45,108 bases of DNA from Annulohypoxylon bovei var. microspora (Eukaryota > Ascomycota > Sordariomycetes > Xylariales > Hypoxylaceae): positions 1 to 45,108 of the forward strand of contig MU405415.1 of assembly GCA_022836615.1 (NCBI GenBank). The letters are read 5' to 3'. The notes beneath the pieces were generated by a model, which did no database searches, had not been told where the DNA came from, and worked only from the letters and a program-made list of their open reading frames with translations. This document shows, piece by piece, positions 35,217 through 44,783 of the stretch. The stretch's first letter is position 1, and each line of letters starts with the position of its first letter. A program made the translations under genes and the position numbers.

Positions 35217-37047
35217 TCAATCTATGTCGAGTAATTCGTACTTATCGTCGCCGAGAGCATCTTCGATCCTCTTCATGATCGCCAGTACTTTCTCCTCTTC
35301 TAATCTCCTCCCGACGACCTGGATCGCAACTGGCAGTCCGTGCATAGCCTCTGCATCGTAGAGCTTGTATGCGCCTTGTGCAACCCCGTTTAGCTTCTTG
35401 ATGTTAAAGGTAGATGGCAGCTTGTCGAGCTCCTTGTCGACGTGCGTTACCGGGATAATACCACAAGTATAGTCGACCTATGTTATTTAGCATTTTTAAC
35501 GCAATTATGATCAGAGAATTCACTTACGAGGTTGAAGAGGAATGTGTAGCCGCAACTGCTGACGGCTTCCTTCATACCATCATGAGGAACAGCCGGTGTC
35601 GCGTTGGGTGGTGTAATTAAGAAATCCACATCGACGTCATTCCACCAGTCAAACCACTTCGCTTTATATGCCTCTCGTTGAGAAACCAGCTTCCACTGCT
35701 CAAAGGCACTCTTCTCATGCCAATCTTTGACGAGACCAGCCCATACGTCATCTCTTCGGACGTATTTAACCCAGAGGTAGTAGAGGTATTTGAGCGGTCG
35801 CGGAACTCGCATAAGGAAGTCCATCTGGTCAGCCCCCGGGTCATTCCATTCTCCAAATCGGAAAAAGGACTTGAACATTTGGCAACCGTCGGCGTTCAAC
35901 AGGAGGGCTCCGAGCCGAAGTGCTTCGTACGGCGATGGCGGGTCAATTTCGACAATCTCATGGCCGGCCTCCTTCAAAGCAGTTTCCGTCATCTCCAGAG
36001 CTCGCGCGCATGCAGGACTCGGGTCAACTACGCCGTCTGTCCTCATCACACCCACGCGGAACTTGCTCTTTGTTGCGTACTCCTCTTCCACTTCTGGTCT
36101 CCAGGGCATCGGATGAACAGAGTGGTCATACTTCCAGGGCTCCATGCTGACGAGGGAACGAGTGAAATACGTCAAGTCGTTCAATGTTCTGGTCATAGGA
36201 CTGTATACACTGGGTACTCCTTCTTGGCCGGGCATGCTGGTTGCAAATCCTGCTTTTGGCCATCGTCCGGTTGAACATCGCAGACTGTAGATTCCGGAGA
36301 AATGTGCGGGGGCACGGACGCTACCGGCGACATCACTCCCGATTCCAATTCTTCCACCTAACGCCAATAGGGCTGCTTCACCACCGGTTGATCCTCCCGG
36401 AGAGTATTTGTTGTTATGCGGGTTAGTGCATCGTCCCCAGACATCGTTTGTAGACTCGAAACTGAGGAGGGTGATGGGCATGTTGGTCTTGACGTAGGGA
36501 ACGGCACCGGCGTCCTTTAGCAATCGAACGTGACCTCCATCTTGGGCTGGCTTGTTTCCAACATAGCTACTATAGCCAACAGTAGAGTCGAACCCACCAA
36601 CATTGATGGTGTCTTTTAAGCTTATGGGGATACCGGCTAGGGGTCCCTTCAAGTTGATAGATCCATCCTTAAGCCAACCTTCAGCAGCAGGGATCATAAT
36701 CTCAGTGAGGCAATTCGTCTTCTCATGTGCCTTGACGGCAACCTTGCCGTAGGTATTAAGGAGGTCTATGGGCTCAATTGTACCATTTTGTACGTCTTTT
36801 ACAAGTTCCTCGATGGGCTTGTCAATGATCTCCCGCTCTTGCGCCGTGAATGGGCTACGATACTGGGTCAAGGCCCGAAGCCTCTCTGCGCGCTCATCTT
36901 GCTTGAACTTGCTGTCTTACTTTAGCTACCGAGATCGGGTGTGTTTAAGGGGTTATGTATGATATTATATGGAGCGATAAGATAAGATGAGGATGAATTA
37001 ACTTACCAGTCCTTTTTATGTTGTATATAATCTAGAAAGAAGACCAT
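35217..37047 (-). CDS. Amidase-signature family enzyme, three exons
   Basis: Exons 37007-37047, 35528-36911 and 35217-35477 give 561 aa, normal for fungal amidases. The Ser-cisSer-Lys triad is readable: Lys113 in ISLKDT, Ser188 in PGGSTGG and nucleophile Ser211 in GSDVAGSVRAPA. The second serine of the usual GGSSGG has become Thr, which many active members tolerate. The last exon carries the family's C-terminal GLPVAIQVVGRRLEEEKVL block. No signal peptide is present, so action in the cytosol is expected. These enzymes hydrolyse carboxamides or related amide bonds; the substrate is not predictable here. Its neighbours include an MBL-fold hydrolase, a quinone oxidoreductase and a Zn2Cys6 regulator. 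Confidence 0.94.
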
Positions 37048-37933
37048 TTCTAATAGTTAAGGGTTGATATTTTAAGACAATAATTTAGATGTAACGTCAA
37101 AATGACGCAGAGTAGCATAAAGAGCTGACAACAACATTGAAGGTTTAAGAAAAGGAGGAGTTAGTAATACCCAAGGTACCTATTTATCTGGAATGCAAGG
37201 TCTCGTGTCAAAAGATAAGGTCATCTCCATTATGTCGTGTACGGGCTCTGATGGATAATTGAACTCTCTATCCCCGCATTTATCCTGTAGCTCACCTTCT
37301 TTCACCGTTGATAACCGGCTACAACTTCCGCTATTGGAGTGAAGCTATTTTACATTCCACTAGAGTTCCGGTTAGTTACCTACCTAGTTACTCATATAGA
37401 TAAGTGATTGGATTACTGCATAGTCGTATCTAAGCGTGTCACGTTTAAGAGTTGCTAACCGATACTAAAATCACCTGATATCCCCGTCCTTTGTCCTCCG
37501 TTTGACTTATACTGTACTCACTGTATTTGTACTACTTAGGAGGGGATTCCCACATCATTCACCCCCCACTTCTCCAATATCTCCCCCTCTCCCCATTTAT
37601 GTACCCCGCGCTGCCCGCGAAGATGCCATTGTTTCTATTTACAGATGACGATATCAGAGACACCCAGACGTATATTTTATAAGCATCACAGGTAAGAAGG
37701 GTTTGAGAATGGCCAAGCACATTCTCCCCATTCGATTTTCTTCAAGTTAGGTACCGGAAGACACGACCCCAATTCAGCTAGAAAGTGAAATAAGGTACCG
37801 AGTTCGGAGTCTAGAACACGCCTACTTTTATATGTACCTACCTAACTTATGTGCAATGCGAATACATGAAGATCCTCATCTAAGCCCTACCTCACCATCC
37901 TAGGCTCATATAGCTCACCTAGTTCAATCAACC
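37048..37933. other. Divergent promoter region amidase / MBL-fold gene
   Basis: The 886 nt contain several TACCTA/CTAGGTA motifs (near 37376 and 37830). The end 'aatcaaccATGGCC' gives a good start context for the plus-strand gene. No coding frame was recognised. Confidence 0.6.
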
Positions 37934-38884
37934 ATGGCCTCCGACGAGGCGGCATATGATCCTAAGAGGACAGGATCATGGCTTATCTGCACGGCATGCG
38001 GGACCCAATTTCCCACCTCGGACAGACAGGAAACCAAAACATGCTTCATCTGCGACGACCCGCGACAGTTCACACCACAGACCGGACAAGCCTTCACCAC
38101 GCTCGACGAGCTCCGTTCGCGTGCCAGAAACACGTGGACTCCGCTCAGCGGCGACAGCAGATTCACATCCATCGTCACAGAGCCCAAAGTGGGCATCGGG
38201 CAGCGGGCCATCCTCATCCAGACGCCCAGGGGCAACGTGCTATGGGACTGCATCACGCTGCTCGACGACGAGACCGTGGCGAAGATCAAGGCTCTAGGCG
38301 GCCTGAAGGCCATCGTCATCTCGCACCCCCACTATTACACCACGCACGTCGAGTGGGCGCGCGCCTTCGACTGCCCCGTGTTCCTGGCGACGGAGGACAA
38401 GCAGTGGACGACGCAGAGCTCGGCGCGCCAGGTCTTCGTCGAGGAGCCGGAGCTCGACCTCCAGATCGACGGCGCGTCCTCCGGGGTCCGGGTGCTCAAG
38501 CTCGGGGGCCACTTCCCGGGCTCGTTCGTCGCGCTGTATGACGGACGGCTCCTCATCGCCGACACGTTGGTTACGACCCCCTCGGGCCTGGGAAGCTGGG
38601 ACGCCGACGCGGTGGGGGCTGCGCGGGCCCGCCCGGACGGTATGAATAGCTACTCGTTTATGTGGAGCATCCCGAACATGATCCCGCTGCGCCCGAGCGA
38701 GCTGGAGAGGATGTGGGGTATACTGAAGAAATACGATTTCAGCAGTACGCATGGTGCGTTTTTGGGCGTGGATATTGCCAAGACGGTTCCGGAGATGAAG
38801 CGTAGGGTGTTGGAGAGCATGCAGATTCAAATACGTTATATGGGATATCAGGATCATGCGTTTCTGCAGGAGACTACGAGTTAA
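37934..38884 (+). CDS. Metallo-beta-lactamase-fold hydrolase with N-terminal zinc ribbon
   Basis: This is a single-exon gene of 316 aa with a strong ACCATGG start. The N-terminus has two CxxC pairs (CTAC at about 19-22 and CFIC near 37-40), a likely zinc ribbon. The MBL-fold metal site is atypical: ISHPHYYTTHVEW carries the H-x-H-x4-H spacing but lacks the Asp-His pair of HxHxDH. Further candidate ligands are His in LGGHFPGS, Asp in LIADTL and His in STHGAF. This form recurs in a fungal MBL-fold family whose substrates are not established. A glyoxalase II-like, lactonase or lactamase role is possible. The coding region is GC-rich. It is divergent from the amidase and convergent with the quinone oxidoreductase. 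Confidence 0.85.
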   Translation: MASDEAAYDPKRTGSWLICTACGTQFPTSDRQETKTCFICDDPRQFTPQTGQAFTTLDELRSRARNTWTPLSGDSRFTSIVTEPKVGIGQRAILIQTPRGNVLWDCITLLDDETVAKIKALGGLKAIVISHPHYYTTHVEWARAFDCPVFLATEDKQWTTQSSARQVFVEEPELDLQIDGASSGVRVLKLGGHFPGSFVALYDGRLLIADTLVTTPSGLGSWDADAVGAARARPDGMNSYSFMWSIPNMIPLRPSELERMWGILKKYDFSSTHGAFLGVDIAKTVPEMKRRVLESMQIQIRYMGYQDHAFLQETTS

Positions 38885-39148
38885 GCTGAAGTCGAAAAGA
38901 AAATGAATCGAATTTATTGCGATATACTTACGTAGGTAGTTTTTTTAATGAATAATGAATGAGTGTAGGGACAGGGGAATTGAATGATCTGTGTGTGTTC
39001 GAAACTCGGACTCGGTAGGAAAAGTTCATTTAAGATGTATCGAAATGAAATCCCTATTTAATACACCGTCGCCATTCCATCAAGGTACTTATTTCATGGC
39101 TACCCAAGACCAGAAAGAACCAAATCAAAATGATCCAATACTAACGAT

Positions 39149-40325
39149 CTACAACTTGCTCTCCCCCGACTGCGGAATCTTAACCACAACCTTGCCCCAA
39201 GTCTCCCTGCCGCCCAGCGCCAGCAGCGCATCCGGAATGCTCTCCAGCCCCACGAACTCGCGGTCGCTAAACACCGTGCCCTTGAACTTGCCCTGCGCGA
39301 TGAGCTTCGCGATGCCCTCCCACACGACCGGGACGGTGCCCCTCTCGAAGCGCGCGTACGCGCCCCAGTGGATGCCCACGAGGCTGATGTTCTTCAGCAG
39401 CACCTTGTTCATCGCCACCTTCTCGATCTGGCCGGCCGCGAACCCGACCACCAGGATGCGCCCGTTCCACGCCACGCACTTGGTGCTCTTGTCCACCACG
39501 CCCACGGGGTCGTACACGATGTCCACGCCGCGCCCCTTGGGCGTCAGCTTCTTGACCTGGTCGGGCCACCCCGCGTCGCGGTAGTCGACCACGTGGTCCG
39601 CGCCGAACTGCCGCGCGACCTCGAGCTTGCGCGGCGACCCGGCTGTCGCGATCACGGTCGCGCCGAACGCCTTGGCTACCTGCACGGCGGCCAGCCCGAC
39701 GCCGCCCGCGGCCGCGTGGACTAAGACCCAGTCGCCGGCCTTGATGCCGGCGCGCAGGACCAGCGCGCCGTAGCTCGTCGGCGCTGTCACGAAGAGCCCC
39801 GCCGCGTCGAGGAACGACCACCCGTCCGGCACGGCCAGCAGCTCGGTCTCGCCGGCGCACACGCGCGACGCGTAGGACCCCTGGCTGGCGCCGAAGACGC
39901 GGCTGCCGACGGGGAATTTGGGCGTGCTGGAGGACTTGGGCGTCGCGAGGACGATGCCGGAGAACTCGGCGCCGGAGACCCAGGGGAAGGCTTGTTTGTG
40001 TCAGTAAGTAAGTCCCTACCTAGCATAATTGGGGTTTGAAATAGGTGAGAGGATGATGACATACGAGGTTGGTTTTGGTATTTGCCCTGTATCTGCAAGA
40101 TGTCAAAGAAATTGGTCGCCGCGGCGTGGACCTCGATGAGATACTGGTCCGGCTTAGGTGTCGGGTCTGGGAGCTCCGTCACCTTGAGCTCTTTCGGCCC
40201 CTGAGAAGTATGTTAGTGGATGACTTCTCGGGCAATGTTTTGAAGCTAATTTCTTCCTCGGATTTTTATACCGAAATTTGGTGGCTTCTTACCTTAACAT
40301 ATTCGCTGATTTGGATGCCCCGCAT
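39149..40325 (-). CDS. Zinc-independent quinone oxidoreductase (MDR superfamily), three exons
   Basis: Exons 40293-40325, 40065-40200 and 39149-39990 (introns 92 and 74 nt) encode 336 aa. The N-terminus MRGIQISEYVKGPKEL is typical. The catalytic-domain strand AAATNFFDILQIQGKYQ follows, lacking the zinc ligands of alcohol dehydrogenases. The NADPH-binding segment VHAAAGGVGLAAVQVAK is intact, with a further YDPVG strand and a GFAAGQI loop. The C-terminal block WGKVVVKI is also typical. The enzyme should reduce quinones or other conjugated enones with NADPH in the cytosol. The main exon is strongly GC-rich, giving long antisense shadow frames. It may serve the same small pathway as the neighbouring amidase and MBL-fold enzyme. 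Confidence 0.93.
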
Positions 40326-40741
40326 GGTCACTTTGTTAAGTGAAGATCTAATTGGAGTTTAAGGATTTCACTTGGCAACCTGGGAAGCTTACACCGTAGC
40401 CAAGACGCGATGATGGTACAGGAATCTTACGGATCTGTATAATAGTTCGCAGTTTAAGAAGAATGGGGATTTAAATATTTCAGTGATATGGAAAGAAAGA
40501 ATTGATGCAAGACTATTACTGAGATACAGATACTTGTTTGTGGTTTGTATGAAAGATGGTTGGTGAGTTGCCCCATGGGGAACCTGGTAAGTTCATACCG
40601 AGGTATCTTTCCTTTCTTGGATAGGCGCTTAATAATGTTTTGCCGGCTAGAATTAAGCAGTTATTATGTAGCCGATCATACAATACAAAGATCTGCATAA
40701 CTTCTTCGTTCAAATATACAAACAGTGTTAATTGTTCACTA
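40326..40741. other. Intergenic: quinone oxidoreductase promoter / regulator 3' region
   Basis: These 416 nt lie between two minus-strand genes. No gene or repeat was recognised. Confidence 0.6.
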
Positions 40742-43157
40742 TCAAAACATCACATCCTCATCCAACAAACTCATCATTTGCTGATTGCCATAGTACCAAT
40801 CACCCAGCCCAAATGTTTGAGGAATGTTGTTAGCCTCTAATGCCCCGTTTGCTGCCGTCCCTACCTCCATCCCAAAGGACGTGAAGTCAAAATCGCCTAA
40901 GGGATCCGATAAAACGTTGGCCAAGGTCATGTCTGCAGACGAAGATGTATTCGACTCAATGTAGAGCCGGGCAGCCTGACAGAGGAGCTCATATAATCGA
41001 TATGGATGTGTGATCGAGTCTGGAGCTTTTTCGGGCCTCAATGAAACCGCGAAACGGTCTAAGCGGGCCAAGTCGGCGAAATCCAAAAGCTGGACCGCGC
41101 GAGTAAACAAGATACTAAACGGCACGAAAGGAGTGTGCAGAACCGCCCTATCCAATTCAGCAGCCATTCAATGGAAATATTCGATAATTGGCCGTGCGTT
41201 CGAGAATAAGAATGAGAGAATTGGCTAACTTACCAGTTAATATACTTCGTAACCATAAATTGATCGGTCTTGCAGCTACTTACGGCTGTCATGCATTGAT
41301 GATGCATGTCTAGAGTCTCGCGAGCGACCGCGACACATTCGTCGGAAATGCCGTTGGGGGAGGCTTGTGTGCTTGGAGCAGCGCGGAGAATTAGAGCGAG
41401 CAATGAAGATTGGCATACTACGTCGCATTGCAAGTAAATAATTCGCATCGGATCCGCTTCACTGTCGGTTGATTGACTGGCGATATCCTATAATCGTTTG
41501 TCAGTGAGATCTAGGATGAAAGAGGAAAAACTGAAGGCATACGAAAATCTCGACGTGCGTTTTGTTGATGAGTTCTCGCAACTCTGCAGCGAGTGCATCT
41601 ACCACACGACCTCGGTCTTCATCTGTTCGAGATAGGCCTACCGGGCTGTAAAGTTCGTCGTAAACCTTGCCTTGGATTCGCGCAACTTTAGTAGCCCGCA
41701 ACTCATTCGGATCAAATGGCAACGTGATTTCGGTATCGCGAATACTCGATGGTCTACCATGTCGAAGCGAAAGTCCTCTTTCAAATTTATAAACGGTCCA
41801 AAATAGACGTTCCTGAGCAACCCGTAGGGATTGGTCGGTTTCTTTTGAGGGAAGGCGATGATACCTTAACCTCTGGCAGAGATCCGAAGCAGCTGAAATG
41901 AAGGTCCAGGCCATTGTAGCTTTGGAATATTCAATTGCGTTGAATGCCTGCCTTAAGGATCAGTGAGAATCTCCGGGCTCTTGAAAGAGATACATACCCC
42001 GAGTGTCAGTGCAGCAATAACCTCCATCGACGCTGGTAAGAGGAGTGGAAGTCGCAAAAGAGCACTACGAAGATTCTCCTGACATAGCCGACAGTAGTCT
42101 TGATAATCTTGGAGTCCAGACACGACAACGTGTTCAGAAAATATGTAGGACAGATACCCATTGGCGATAATAAGGTCCACCTCGCTATAATCGTCAATTG
42201 CGAAATACACCTTTCGGCAGATCTCTGCGAACTTTTCAAGAGGCAGTATATGAGAAACCCAGACGAGACGGGTATACTCTTGGTGATCTAGTACTCATGT
42301 TAGAGAATTGTTGGCCTTCATTATGGCAAAGAACAAACCCTTAGCCCACCTAAGTACAGAAACGACGGCTTCTAGAGGGGGTATAGAAGGACTGGCCTGA
42401 TATTTCGCGACTTTAGCTTCTGGAAAATACGAGTCTTTAACAGTATTGGAGTTTTCTAGAGTTTGCACGAGCTTTCTCAATGATGAGAGGACCCTACTCT
42501 CTTCATCCTCGCCCTCTCTTGAACCTCTATCTTCCACAACCGCTTTGACGAAGTCGATAATATGAACCGAATGGTCCCATAGAGAATCGCTGTTAGATGC
42601 AGTGAGAGACCGATGCTCAAGCGGAGGCTTCACTGATTTTACTCCTTTGAAGTGTTGTGTGGAGCCATCTTCGGACTGTTTCGCGTCCGGGGTCACATTA
42701 AGCCCCTGGAGAAAGAGCTTGATGCCATCGACGCCCTTTGCAATATCGTCGATTTTCTTTTCGCTACGTAATAATATCACATGAGCATCTGAAGAAACTA
42801 AACAGCCCGTGCTATATTGACTTACTATTGTGCTGATATCAATACTCTTTGCTTAGGAGCTGCCGCGTTGGACGCCACGGCGCTGTGGGTGCAATTGAGT
42901 CTCGCCGAGCTACAATTCGAACAGGGCGACCCTCTGTCACAGCCGATCTACTCGTTGATGTTCCGTCAGCATTTCTGAATCCTTTTAGGAGCGTATAGAA
43001 GGACGTAACCTTTCGAGAACGACATTGATCACACTGTTTTGTCAAAAGTTAGCTTGGGCCAATGACATAGGGGCACCAGACTTGAATTCACCGAGCGACG
43101 AGTAATCGCCAGGCGGCTTTTTGGCCGTTCGTCAATACGATCTCCGCAGGATTCCAT
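40742..43157 (-). CDS. Zn2Cys6 transcription factor, eight exons
   Basis: Exons: 43092-43157, 43010-43033 (24 nt), 42826-42947, 42339-42763, 41998-42287, 41543-41947, 41234-41487 and 40742-41147. They join to 663 aa in one frame. The binuclear zinc cluster is split over exons 2 and 3 and reads C-x2-C-x6-C-x5-C-x2-C-x6-C, starting CDQCRSRK. It is followed by ISAQYEKKID, the start of the linker and coiled coil. The middle homology region contains VLRWAK, LEKFAEICRKVYFA and a fungal_trans-like block RLFWTVYKFERGLSLRHGRPS. The C-terminus is acidic (DEDV). It is a nuclear regulator that probably binds CGG half-sites. It sits at the end of the amidase/MBL/oxidoreductase group and about 19 kb from the PKS, so it more likely regulates the nearer set. 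The acceptor of the third intron (exon 4 start) was chosen by family match. Confidence 0.92.
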
Positions 43158-43459
43158 GTTGAATCATGTTGCGAAGATATCTTAGCTACGATGTTGCTGT
43201 GCACGACAATACATGATTGAGATGTCTAGTACTTGTGATTACAAATCCCAGTATATTGGATTCGCGCGGGTTTCCGGTCAGCGCCAGGGGTAACTCCGCG
43301 CTCCTGATTGGCTAGTCACTCCCAGTTTCGAATATTCGCATACTTACTTACCTAGGTAAATAGCTTAGGGAATGAATTGAAAGCGTCGTTAAGGAGAGGC
43401 ATGACGTCCCTAAGAACGATGGAATCTGATTATACCGTAGCGACAACATACCACTTATG

Positions 43460-43638
43460 AGAATGATTCTAAATTTCGTAGAATTCATACATGCATAAGA
43501 ACAGTTGCTATTGAGAGAAAAGGTTCTTAATCTAAGAATCATTCTTAATCTAAGAACCATTCTTAATCTAAGAACCTTTTCTCTCAATAGCAACTGTTCT
43601 TATGCATGTATGAATTCTACAAAGTTTAGAATCATTCT
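43460..43638. repeat. Long foldback palindrome (two near-perfect arms of about 70 bp)
   Basis: Arms 43478-43529 and 43569-43620 are exact reverse complements over 52 bp. With two mismatches they extend outwards to 43460 and 43638 (18 bp more, ending in AGAATGATTCTAAA and its complement). The loop of 39 nt carries further copies of TTCTTAATCTAAGAA. Reading either strand yields nearly the same short peptide frame, as expected from the symmetry. It resembles a foldback or MITE-like element, but no target-site duplication was recognised. Confidence 0.9.
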
Positions 43639-43659
43639 TTACTTAAGAAGATTTATAAA

Positions 43660-43702
43660 CCTCGTCACCATCCCTGCTATAATAGCAGGGACGGTGACGA
43701 GG
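43660..43702. repeat. 21-bp hairpin, one mismatch
   Basis: CCTCGTCACCATCCCTGCTAT at 43660-43680 is mirrored at 43682-43702 with a single A/G difference and a one-base loop. It begins only 22 nt after the long foldback ends. Confidence 0.88.
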
Positions 43703-43714
43703 TCTACGAATCTA

Positions 43715-43880
43715 CAATATACGATACAATATACTAGGTACGATACAAACTACTAGGTACGATACAATCTACAATACAATCTACTAGGTAGGTACGATAC
43801 AATCTACAATACAATCTACTAGGTAGGTACGATACAATCTACAATACAATCTACTAGGTAGATACGATACAATCTACGCG
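43715..43880. repeat. 35-nt minisatellite
   Basis: About three full copies of a 35-nt unit (TACTAGGTAGGTACGATACA followed by ATCTACAATACAATC) are seen, flanked by shorter and diverged copies at both ends. The unit contains the CTAGGTA motif found in many gaps of this window. Confidence 0.85.
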
Positions 43881-43924
43881 CTTACAATATTGTACGAGTG
43901 GGTGGTGTACGAGTGGGTGGTGTA

Positions 43925-44083
43925 TGTGTAGGTAAATAAGTAAGTAAGTAAATAAATAAGTAAGTAAGTAAATAAATAAGTAAGTAAATAAATAAGTAAG
44001 TGGGTAAGTAACTTAGGTGGGTGGGTAGGAAAGATGGATGAGAAAAAGATGTGTAAGTAGGTAGGTAGGTAGGTAGGTACCGT
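43925..44083. repeat. Tetranucleotide arrays (GTAA/ATAA and GTAG)
   Basis: Interrupted runs of GTAAGTAAATAAATAA occupy about 43933-44013, and a pure GTAG run occupies about 44055-44080. Open frames over this region are only translated repeats. Confidence 0.85.
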
Positions 44084-44296
44084 AGCGGCAAATAGTAGGT
44101 CCAAAAAATGATTATATATTATAAAATGTACACAAAAAATAACATGGGTTGCTTAAATATGAATCCATTCCAAGGATCGAATGATTTTGAATGTAAAATG
44201 GTTTTCATTTACAGAATGGTTTTGAAATATGGAATTATTTCTTATATTTTGTACCCCGCCGTCGCTCCCTCGTCCCCTTCCCCCCAATTTTACACC

Positions 44297-44400
44297 TACT
44301 GGTTTACTGGTCTACTGGTTTACTGGTCTACTGGTCTACTGGTTTACTGGTCTACTGGTCTACTGGTCTATTGGTCTACTAGTCTACTGATCTACTGCAC
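44297..44400. repeat. 8-nt tandem repeat TACTGGTY
   Basis: About thirteen head-to-tail octamers TACTGGTT/TACTGGTC are present, with base changes accumulating in the last four (TATTGGTC, TACTAGTC, TACTGATC). Confidence 0.88.
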
Positions 44401-44411
44401 GTCTACTGATT

Positions 44412-44512
44412 TACTGCTACGCATCTACTGCTACGCATCTACTGCTACGCATCTACTGCTACGCATCTACTGCTACGCATCTACTGCTACGCATCTACTG
44501 CTATGCATCTAC
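44412..44512. repeat. 14-nt tandem repeat CTACTGCTACGCAT
   Basis: About seven consecutive 14-nt units are nearly identical, the last with CTATGCAT. It follows the octamer array directly and shares the word TCTACTG, so it may derive from it. Confidence 0.88.
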
Positions 44513-44556
44513 TGATCTAGTAAGCTTGGCACGACAGTGATGTTGACGATGTTGTT

Positions 44557-44626
44557 GTGTGGATGTGTGGATGTGTGGGTGTGTGGGTGTGTGGATGGAT
44601 GGATGGATGGATGGATGTGTGGATGT
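44557..44626. repeat. GTGTGGATG / GGAT microsatellite
   Basis: Alternating GTGTGGAT and GTGTGGGT units are followed by five GGAT tetramers and then GTGTGGATG again. Confidence 0.8.
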
Positions 44627-44646
44627 AAAAAGTAAAAGAAAATTAA

Positions 44647-44783
44647 AAAAAAACTTCTAAGTTTTTTTCTTTAAGTGTTGCTGCTGCAGTTGTTGCAGGC
44701 GTTGCAGTTGTACGTGTTGTACGAGGTGTTGTTATTGAGGTAGATAAAATAAAATAAAAAATAAAAAAAACTTCTAAGTTTTT
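44647..44783. repeat. Duplicated A-run/T-run palindrome around ACTTCTAAGT
   Basis: AAAAAAACTTCTAAGTTTTT (44647-44668, 10-bp arms) recurs at 44766-44783 in the same orientation with 8-bp arms. Both are preceded by A-rich sequence. The CAG/TTG-rich stretch between them also contains short repeats. Confidence 0.75.

Noticed and set aside
37978..38857. Alternative frames within the MBL-fold gene (both strands, about 187 codons)
   Set aside because: They are composition-driven shadows in GC-rich sequence. The 316-aa frame has a start context and conserved motifs.
42288..43045. Premature stops and a TTG start in the Zn2Cys6 gene
   Set aside because: Introns at 42288-42338, 42764-42825, 42948-43009 and 43034-43091 remove the stops, and a proper ATG is found at 43157.
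40742..43157. Zn2Cys6 factor as the dedicated regulator of the PKS
   Set aside because: It lies about 19 kb from the PKS with conserved genes between. Proximity favours the amidase/MBL/oxidoreductase group, so I do not claim the link.
43348..43756. Mirror-image small ORFs on both strands
   Set aside because: They arise from the foldback palindrome, which gives the same peptide on either strand. No gene evidence.
44412..44512. CRISPR-like array
   Set aside because: The 14-nt units are contiguous with no spacers, and the genome is eukaryotic.
43874..44515. Tyr/Leu/Thr-rich small ORFs
   Set aside because: They are translations of tetra-, octa- and 14-nucleotide tandem repeats.
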